The notes under the pieces: generated by a model
The model's input: the letters and a program-made list of their open reading frames with translations, nothing else
Databases searched by the model: none
Told to the model about the DNA's origin: nothing
Shown: positions 57,101 through 64,000 of the stretch, one piece after another
Position numbering within the stretch: position 1 is the first letter of the stretch
How the letters are laid out: every line of letters begins with the position of its first letter
NCBI GenBank assembly: GCA_024509875.1
Contig: JAMPIV010011342.1
Coordinates: 310,001 to 374,000 of the forward strand
Length of the DNA stretch: 64,000 bases
DNA from: Oreohelix idahoensis
Lineage: Eukaryota > Mollusca > Gastropoda > Stylommatophora > Oreohelicidae
Direction of reading: 5' to 3'
Program-made: the position numbers and the translations under genes

Positions 57101-57470
57101 CTTTTGGCCGAATACCATCACTAACCAAGATCTGCTTACTCGGAGCAAGCAAGAAGACATGCACACCATCATAGCTGGCAGACGCTGGAGCTGGGTTGGC
57201 CATGTCCTCAGAAGAGACCCCGATACCATCACAAGAACAGCTATGCTATGGACCCCTGAAGGAAAACGAAAGAGAGGCCGACCAAAAACAACTTGGCGGA
57301 GGACTGTGGAGGCTGAAATGCAAAGAATGAACCAGAGTTGGGGCACTGTACAAAGGATGGCCGCTGACCGAGCAAAGTGGAATCAATTTGTTGTTGCCCT
57401 ACAAGACGCCACCAGGCGTAATGGCCACTGACTGCTTTGACGGTCGGCGGCTAAGGATCAAAGAAGAAGA
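54160..57470 (+). mobile_element. Young RTE-like LINE, nearly full length
   Basis: The insertion is 3311 bp. It has a short 5' leader (54160-54408), an endonuclease-RT ORF broken by one frameshift, a short 3' UTR and a (GAA)n end, bounded by 12-bp duplications. Its target was an older copy of its own family. The single ORF with AP-like endonuclease and RT, lack of RNase H and short repeat tail fit RTE-type LINEs. Confidence 0.85.
54409..57431 (+). pseudogene. RTE-like endonuclease-RT ORF with one frameshift
   Basis: The first frame (54409-56676) codes for an endonuclease with GFWNVRTMNEAGK, SESRWTGRG, MGDLNAKVG, NQIDHIMI and VGSDHHLVVARLK. RT then follows with GKAPGHDNLNAELF, NWRGITLLSVPSKILG, EQAGFRKNRRCVDHI, NFVDFEKAFDSIHR and VRQGCPLST. 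A shift near 56630 moves the catalytic LEYADDIALLAHS and the C-terminal domain (GKRKRGRPKTTWRRTVE) into the second frame (56637-57431). All expected motifs are present across the two frames. One indel is therefore the only visible lesion. The Met at 54409 may lie slightly upstream of the true start. Confidence 0.88.
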
Positions 57471-58355
57471 AGATTGGATGATGCGTCAGACAATAGTGGA
57501 TGACCCTAGAGGAATAGGATGGACACCATTCTCTACAATGGAGGATACAGAATGAGCAGATGATGTACTTTTCACACACTCACATCAACACATCCAAGAA
57601 AAAACAGGTAAACCGAATAAACATAGCTAACAGGTGGGATTAAACATTAATCTCAAGAAGACTGAAGTTGTGACACTCAGTATAAGAAACCTGCACCCAT
57701 AAAAATAAGGGACCAAGAGATAGAACATACAAACACATTTACATACTGAGGAATACCAGATGGCAGAACATGCAAACATATCAGTGGCCAAATGAACAAG
57801 GCCAGAATATCCTTCACCAATCTAAACGACATCTGGAAATCTTCCCAGTACAGAGCAAACACTAAAATAAAAATATATGAGAGCTGCATAATTTCTGTAC
57901 TTCTGTACAGTGCAGAATGCTGGAGAGTAACAGAAAAGGAAACATCCAAACTGTCATCTTTCCTGAGGAAAATTCTTTAAATTTTCTGGCCGAACACCAT
58001 CACCAAACAGGAACTGTTTACTCCGAGGCACCAAGAAGACAAGCACACCATCATAGTAGATAGATACTGGAACTGGGTTTACCACACCATCAGAAGAGAG
58101 TCTATCACCAGAATTGCCATATATAGACTTGAGAACGAAAGCGAAAGCAAGACCTGCTAAAAGTCACCTGGTGGAGAACAGTGAAACAGTGAAGGCAGAG
58201 ATGATAAGCATGAACAGAGCTGGGACACTATATGCAGGATGGCTGCTGATCGAGCAAAGTGGAGACAAGTTTCTGCTGCCCTACGAGATGCCAATAAGCA
58301 TGATTGTCACTGATTGCTTTGTCAGTCATTGACCAAGGACCAGAGAAGAAGAAGA
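57471..58355 (+). pseudogene. Old RTE-like LINE copy, 3' part
   Basis: This begins with the second copy of AGATTGGATGAT and continues the RT frame of 53890-54159 (DWMMRQTIVDDPRGIGW, SHQHIQEKTG, CIISVLLYSAECWRVTEKE) with stops and shifts. It ends with a decayed tail of GAAGAAGAAG at about 58345-58355. It is the same family as the young copy that interrupts it. Confidence 0.85.
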
Positions 58356-58364
58356 ACAATAAAA

Positions 58365-58695
58365 AAACCAGTCATGGATAGCACAACAAGAGACACCCAC
58401 AAAAGCACAGAAGAGAGCTACTTTAGAGACTGATTTAATACCACAATATGTATATATACAGATGACTTTGCCTTCAAGACTACCGTAAACGCATTTCTTG
58501 AAGCTTATGTGAAGTACACAAATTATGTAACACAAGAAATATGTGAACCAGGTGGAGAATTCAGTACTAATCACCAAGCAGAAACTACAGCAATAAACAG
58601 AACTCTCCAGCAATACTCAGCTAATTTAAATAAAAAAGTCTTGAAGACCTCAAATATCATAACCTTCACTGATTCAAAATCAACACAATAGAAAG
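58365..58695 (+). pseudogene. LINE RNase H fragment
   Basis: One frame gives IYTDDFAFKT, CEPGGEFSTNHQAETTAINR and then IITFTDSKST. These resemble the TDGS, SSNHxAEIxAI and FTDSxSA blocks of a LINE RNase H. It starts and ends abruptly, so it is an isolated remnant. Confidence 0.6.
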
Positions 58696-58748
58696 ATGCC
58701 ACCAAACTGAAAATATAGAACTAAATAACAGCTGGCTGAATTAATTGT

Positions 58749-58898
58749 TGAGCCATGGTAGCACAGTGGTTAGTGCTCTGGCTTCCCAGCTCTGCAGTCC
58801 TAGTTCAATCCCCAGTTGAGGTGGGATTTTTTAGACCGCAAACGGTTCCAGGGGTGACCCAGCCACACGAATTGGGTACCAGGAGGATAAACTTCCGG
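58749..58898 (+). mobile_element. tRNA-derived SINE, copy 3 (truncated)
   Basis: The plus strand has GAGCCATGGTAGCACAGTGG with an A-box-like core at 58759-58769 and a B box AGTTCAATCCC at 58802-58812, matching SINE copies 1 and 2. Similarity stops at 58898, where the next base pair begins a TG that may open the LTR of element 5. Confidence 0.82.
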
Positions 58899-61188
58899 TG
58901 TTATGTATAGAGGTTCGCACTAATGACATTGTAGTGAAATTGACAGAGATACAACGGTAAAATCCCTCCAAAGATAACATTTAAGGATAAAAACATAATG
59001 CGTAGGCTGCGAATAGTACATGATCGCCTAGACCGTGGGTCATCATCCTCCATAATAACTGACTTGCTAGACAGGAGGGGAACGGCGGATCAAAAAGGAA
59101 AAAAAAATATGACTGGAAAGATTGCGTGAGACTAGAAAGGCTAAGGAGACGCAATTGGGGGGGAAACGGAGAAAAGTCACGTTTCCCAAGTTGACATAAA
59201 AAGTAAGCAACTCGACAGAAGGGACCATAGATATGTTACGCCACAGTCATTTATTGGACGCTTTTGCGCGATACCAAGCCCTTGATTTGAATTCAGCGGC
59301 TAAACGCAGATGTTAGGAATATTACAAAAATTAAAAAGTACTTTTTTCTTAATATTAATGTTAGGAATATAAAAATTAGCTGGCCGGATGGCCTATTCTG
59401 AGCAGTGAACTAATATGTTCTTAATTTTACAGACGGATAGATAATATTGAAGATAATGACAAAAGACAGTGTTGTTCACATCATCGACAGACTGTATTGA
59501 ATCTAAAAGTGTCGCTAATTGCACAAAAAAACACGACCTTGGGACGCAGGTGTTCAAATTTACTTAGTATGGAGGAGAGGGTTTTTGGGTGGTAGCTGTG
59601 TCTAAATATAACTTTTAACGACAAAATTTTGGAGGGGAGAGAAAGGTTGGTTCAAAAATCAAGTACATTTTGTAGAAACACAAGTAGAGACGGACAGACT
59701 AACAGATAACCATCCATACTTGACTGAAGCATGACTGAAATGACTTTATGGTAGGAAATTTGAATTTAAAATAAACCTAGGCAGTGATTGGCCACAGACA
59801 ATCATATCATTAGCGCTCAGACGCGAAAGTGGGGCCATTCTTCAATAGTTGTTCAGTGATAGACACAGATTTTAAAGTGTGGTGATTTCCATATGAAAGA
59901 AAGTGTAATAAATTTAGGGACGCCATACTATAGCCAGCAGCTCAGCTGAGTTTTGCTAGCAATTCTGTGTTATTTATTCATAATCTGGTAAGATTGAAAT
60001 TATTTCCTTATATATTTTGAATATTGTTTCATGTTCGAGTGATTTGATACTGCCATATCGAAATCTAGCCTTACAAACAAGTAGGGATTTGCTCTAGACC
60101 CCCCGCCCTAGTCAGGGTCTAGGGACCAACAATGTACATAAACTCCAGCAAGGGTTAGGCAAGACAGATCAAGTGTTGAGAATAATGAAACATATTACCT
60201 ATCCTCTTTTAGGGCAGACAACTAATAAATATTTTTCAGAATCTATAGTCTGGGAGGATCTATCTGATGTAAAACCACCATGGTAAATGTGCTGTTTGGT
60301 CAGAGAGATCTGACCTGTCTGTATGATGTGGTTGTTGTGTCAGTGTTGTGTCCAGACGTGGGTAGAGAATAGATTTTGACACATGGCCCATACTTTGATT
60401 GCAGAGCTGTGAGTTTCTGTTGTCAACCAAGCAGTGTCTATTCAGTTGGTGACTTTACTCGAGTGTATCTGTGCAGTACTTGTGACAGAGACCACCATTA
60501 TTGCCCGCCAGCACGGAGAGGTGGGACCACCTGATTTCAGCACCAGAGCTACAACTACCAGATGAGTGAGCCTCTGGTCTGCTGGACATTCACCAACGCT
60601 GTGTAGTTACTAATACCCCATAAAAATTCCCACCATTTTCTGGACACTGTGTAGTCAATATAGACAGGTGTGATGAGGCCACCCCAACAGCACAAACATT
60701 AACTATCCTCCCAAGTAGATGACTACTAGAACATTTTAATAAAACTAACTAGTATAGTACATATATATGTACACTATTGCATTTATGATATAATATTCCA
60801 TGCATTTCTTTCATAATCTCTAAATCCTTTTAAGTTCTGGTCAACCTAAAAAATTGATCCAGAACAAAATAAATGTAATATAATTCTATCAAAAAATTTT
60901 ACACACGTGAGTTAGTTCAGTGTATTTTAACATTTATTAATATTATTAGTCTTGTTAAATATCTGTGGGTATATCTATAACCTATTACACCACACTACAT
61001 ATCATAACCCTAGACACTTTACGTAGCCACATTCATTAAAAAAAAAATTAAGTGTGAGGTCGTAGTGGTAGCAAGAAAGGCCTTCTGACAATTCACAACT
61101 ACATTTTATCTCAGGAGCCTTCACAGCTGGCCTCATACAATTACATTTAGTAATATCACCATCATACAATACCATCAACACCACTACA
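58899..61188 (+). repeat. Presumed 5' LTR of element 5
   Basis: The sequence starts TGTTATGTATAG exactly where SINE copy 3 breaks off. It ends near CCACTACA at 61188, 4 nt before a primer-binding candidate. The length would be 2290 bp, longer than the other LTRs here. Only one copy is in the window, so both ends are inferred. No gene was seen inside. Confidence 0.45.
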
Positions 61189-61192
61189 TAAA

Positions 61193-61212
61193 TTGGGGTC
61201 TTGTCCAGGGAT
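61193..61212 (+). promoter_or_regulatory. Candidate primer-binding site of element 5
   Basis: TTGGGGTCTTGTCCAGGGAT resembles the proline-tRNA type of primer-binding site, with two length differences. Its distance from the presumed LTR end (4 nt) equals that in element 2. Confidence 0.45.
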
Positions 61213-61455
61213 AATTAGCCCAACAGTAATATTAGGATCTCCTGGTGGGAGAAATAAAAGTAGGGAAATAAATTGTAAAATTTCCTTTAAAATTAAAAGT
61301 GTCCCTGCAGATAAAAGTTGGTGAATCTTCACAGCCAGTAATAATTAATTAGTTAACTGGTTAGTTAGAATTAGTTAGACTATAGTCATAAGAAGTACTT
61401 AGTGTATTTACTGGTTAGAGATTTAGCTTGTATATTATTATATTGTCTAAAAAGT

Positions 61456-64000
61456 ATGGCGGAGCTGGCAAAATTTAGATCAGCTGCTGTGCTCACCGCG
61501 AAGGAGATGGGAATGGATGGTCAAATTTTAATTCAATACGTAACGGCTGAATGTGATAAATATATTGAACGGGAAGAAAGGAGGTTAGCTGAAGAGAAGA
61601 GGTTAGAGGCTGATAGAGAAATTAAGAGGCTGCAGATTGAGGCAGAAGAAAAACGACAGCAAAGGGAGGCAGAAGAAAAACGACAGCAAAGGGAGGCAGA
61701 AGAAAAACGACAGCAAAGGGAGGCAGAAGAAAAAAGGTTGACTGCCGAAAGGGAGGCAGAAGAAAAAAGGTTGACTGCCGAAAGGGAGGCAGAAGATAGA
61801 AGGTTGCAAAGGGAGCACGAATTACGACTAAGGGAGCTGGAATTACAAGGCCAGGCTCCTGAAAATGGTGCCAGCCCTTTTGCCTCAGATGCTACGCCCA
61901 GTCTGGGAGCCTCAAACTCATCTATGGGGTTTCATTTAGACCATTTTGTTGAAAAAGACGATGACATAGAGGGGTACCTAGGACGTTTTGAGTTATTAGC
62001 TACTACATATGGGTTAGAGAGAGAGAGGTGGAGCTTAAAGCTATCACAGGGATTGAGAGGTACTTCTTATGAAGTATTTGCCAAAATGAACAGGGAAGAC
62101 CAAGACAATTATGACATGTTAAAGCAGGCTTTGTTATTAAGGTACGAGAAGAATGGTGAATTTTATCGTAAGAAATTTAGAAATGCCAAACTGTTGTCTG
62201 GGGAGACATACCACCAATTCTCTGCTAGACTAGAAACCTATTTGGAGAAATGGACGGCTCTGGGGAAGACCCAAGATCTTAAAGAAATGATCATGATTGA
62301 GCAATTGAGAGAGTCCATGGCTCCAGACATGAGAAAATTTCTCATGGAACAAGGTGCAGAGAAGTTGGGGGAAATTTTAAATGTTGCTGAGAGGTATCAG
62401 GCAGCCCAGGCAGAGGTAAGTGGTGCTAAAAAGAAGCACATAGACAATTTTAAAGCTCCACAGCAATTTAATAAATTTGATAATAGAGAGCAGGGAAATA
62501 AAGGTAGGACAAACTTTGAGCGGCCAAGAAATGACTATCGCGACAGAAACTCACAGTTCAATGACCAAAAGTTCAATGAAAGAAAACCGTTGAACCAAGG
62601 AAAAAGATGGTGTAAATGGTGCAAGAAGGATAACCATAACACCGAATTTTGTAGAAGGAAACCTTCAAACATTGCTGCAATGAAGTCGGGGACGCAAAGA
62701 TTAAAGGTTAATCCTAAGGGACAACAGGAACCTTATCACCCCCCAGTTTGTGAGGATGTTATTTGTAATGGGGTCACCATAAGGTGCCTTTATGATACAG
62801 GTTTGGATTATGATTCAGTTGTGAAGTCTAGCCTAGTGGACCCAAGTCAGTATACCACAGAAACAGTGGAAATACAAGGGGCGACTAAGGACATACCACT
62901 CATGACACTTCCCATCGCAAGGATAACGGTGAAAACTCGCTATGTGGAAGGAGAAATCAGAGCAGCAGTGATAGATGAACCAATCTACCCTCTGATATTG
63001 GGGTGTAGATACGTCTTCTTGGGGAATCCCGAGAAACCTGTGATCATGGCGACAGTGCAGACCAGGTCACAGAAGAAGGAGGAAGAAGGTGAACCTATAA
63101 ATGCTCATCCAGAGGAGATGAGGAAGGCGCAGGCTGAGGATAGGACACTCAAGCCCTGTTTTAAAAAATTGCCCAAATGCCACACACCTCCGAGCAAGGG
63201 GGAATATTTCATGAAGAACAAACTCTTATACAGGAAGGCCGGAACTGGAACAAATGGTCACAACCAGCTGGTTCTTCCCACTTCATATAGAGATAAAGTG
63301 ATGGAACTCGGGCATGCGATTCCCTTCAGTGGTCACATGGGGATCAGCGCCACAGGACAGCGTATAGCTTGTCATTACTTCTGGCCAGGGATAACGGAGG
63401 ATATAAAAAGATATGTCAAATCCTGCCCAGAATGTCAAAGGGTAGCTCCAAAGCACTGGACTGCTCCTGCAACTCTAGGGGAAATGCCCATAGTGGGAAC
63501 ACCTTTTGAGAGGGTTGCAGTGGATATTGTAGGACCTCTCACTCGGACCAAGAGGAGGAACAGTTACATCCTTACTCTGGTGGACACTTGTTCTATGTGG
63601 GGAGAGGCGGTAGCCCTGCCATCAATTGATTCAAAACATGTAGCAGAGGCACTACTTACAATATTTACCCGATTAGGATTCCCGCATCAAATCTTGACGG
63701 ATAATGGTTCTCAGTTCAAGGGGAAACTAACGGAAGAAGTTTTTAAGCTATTTCAAGCCAGGCACTTTCATTGTAGTCCGTACCATCCACAAGGGAACGG
63801 CCAGGTAGAGAGGTTCAACGGGACTCTCATTTCTATCCTGAGAAAGCTGGCACACGAAAAACCGGATCTGTGGGATCAATTCCTGCCCGCCGCATTGTTT
63901 GCGTACCGGGAGGTACCACATAGTTCAACCGGGATGGCTCCCGCAACTCTGCTATTTGGGAGGCCAATAAAAGGTCCATTAGAAGCTCTATTAAGGACCT
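61456..64000 (+). CDS. Element 5: Gmr1-like gag-PR-IN, open at window end
   Basis: The frame is open from the ATG at 61456 to the last base (848 codons, no stop). Residues 1-135 are a coiled coil with REAEEKRQQ repeats. A gag core follows (about 155-320). A classical CCHC knuckle CKWCKKDNHNTEFC lies near 390, and a protease with YDTGLDYDS near 440. Integrase comes directly after protease, with HAIPFSGHMG, CPECQ, VAVDIVGPL, LTDNGSQFK and NGQVERFNGTL. RT is absent between protease and integrase, so it must lie downstream if present. Unlike elements 1 and 2 it has a standard zinc knuckle. Everything visible is intact. Confidence 0.9.
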   Translation, partial: MAELAKFRSAAVLTAKEMGMDGQILIQYVTAECDKYIEREERRLAEEKRLEADREIKRLQIEAEEKRQQREAEEKRQQREAEEKRQQREAEEKRLTAEREAEEKRLTAEREAEDRRLQREHELRLRELELQGQAPENGASPFASDATPSLGASNSSMGFHLDHFVEKDDDIEGYLGRFELLATTYGLERERWSLKLSQGLRGTSYEVFAKMNREDQDNYDMLKQALLLRYEKNGEFYRKKFRNAKLLSGETYHQFSARLETYLEKWTALGKTQDLKEMIMIEQLRESMAPDMRKFLMEQGAEKLGEILNVAERYQAAQAEVSGAKKKHIDNFKAPQQFNKFDNREQGNKGRTNFERPRNDYRDRNSQFNDQKFNERKPLNQGKRWCKWCKKDNHNTEFCRRKPSNIAAMKSGTQRLKVNPKGQQEPYHPPVCEDVICNGVTIRCLYDTGLDYDSVVKSSLVDPSQYTTETVEIQGATKDIPLMTLPIARITVKTRYVEGEIRAAVIDEPIYPLILGCRYVFLGNPEKPVIMATVQTRSQKKEEEGEPINAHPEEMRKAQAEDRTLKPCFKKLPKCHTPPSKGEYFMKNKLLYRKAGTGTNGHNQLVLPTSYRDKVMELGHAIPFSGHMGISATGQRIACHYFWPGITEDIKRYVKSCPECQRVAPKHWTAPATLGEMPIVGTPFERVAVDIVGPLTRTKRRNSYILTLVDTCSMWGEAVALPSIDSKHVAEALLTIFTRLGFPHQILTDNGSQFKGKLTEEVFKLFQARHFHCSPYHPQGNGQVERFNGTLISILRKLAHEKPDLWDQFLPAALFAYREVPHSSTGMAPATLLFGRPIKGPLEALLRT

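Overview
This is a repeat-dominated stretch of an AT-rich animal nuclear genome. No bacterial or organellar gene organisation is visible. LTR retrotransposons of a Gmr1-like type, RTE/I-like LINEs, a tRNA-derived SINE and a GAA-tailed retroposon fit a marine invertebrate, probably a lophotrochozoan such as a mollusc. That placement is an inference from repeat types and is not proven. The only candidate host-gene exons are three short pieces on the minus strand near 50.5-51.4 kb.

Layout. 0.8-13.1 kb: a 5'-truncated minus-strand LINE (LINE-A) is split by an almost intact 9.2-kb Gmr1-like element (element 1; 1145-bp LTRs, TSD ATTAT). 13.1-16.1 kb: decayed LINE pieces on both strands. 16.1-28.1 kb: a plus-strand LINE (LINE-C) carries a 227-bp retroposon and is split by a second almost intact Gmr1-like element (element 2; about 1067-bp LTRs, TSD CCTTG). 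28.2-29.0 kb: head-to-head LINE ends that look like a twin-primed insertion. 30.5-39.0 kb: a 35-bp minisatellite is split by a composite LTR-internal-LTR-internal-LTR element (TSD CTGTT). Its two internal regions share the same deletion and the same frameshift.

40.3-43.0 kb: a 56-bp tandem array interrupted by a TTAA-flanked MITE, then a decayed Gmr1-like element (element 4). 45.3-47.4 kb: a decayed RNase-H LINE carrying SINE copy 1. 47.8-48.0 kb: SINE copy 2. 48.2-50.4 kb: a candidate cut-and-paste DNA transposon (CACTG termini, 3-bp CAA duplication) holding one 563-codon frame interrupted by two UGA codons. 50.5-51.4 kb: possible duplicated host exons. 51.5-58.7 kb: LINE fragments, a second GAA-tailed retroposon, and a nearly full-length RTE-like LINE inserted into an older copy of the same family. 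58.7-64.0 kb: SINE copy 3, cut by the presumed 5' LTR of a fifth Gmr1-like element whose gag-protease-integrase frame runs off the window.

How it works together. The gene content is almost wholly the replication machinery of mobile elements: gag, protease, integrase, reverse transcriptase, RNase H and AP-like endonuclease. In every LTR element here where the order can be read, integrase comes directly after protease and before reverse transcriptase, which is unusual for Ty3/gypsy. At least eight insertions have visible target-site duplications, so their relative order can be read. The left minisatellite, the older LINEs and the old RTE copy are the substrate; the LTR elements, the young RTE copy and the SINEs came later.
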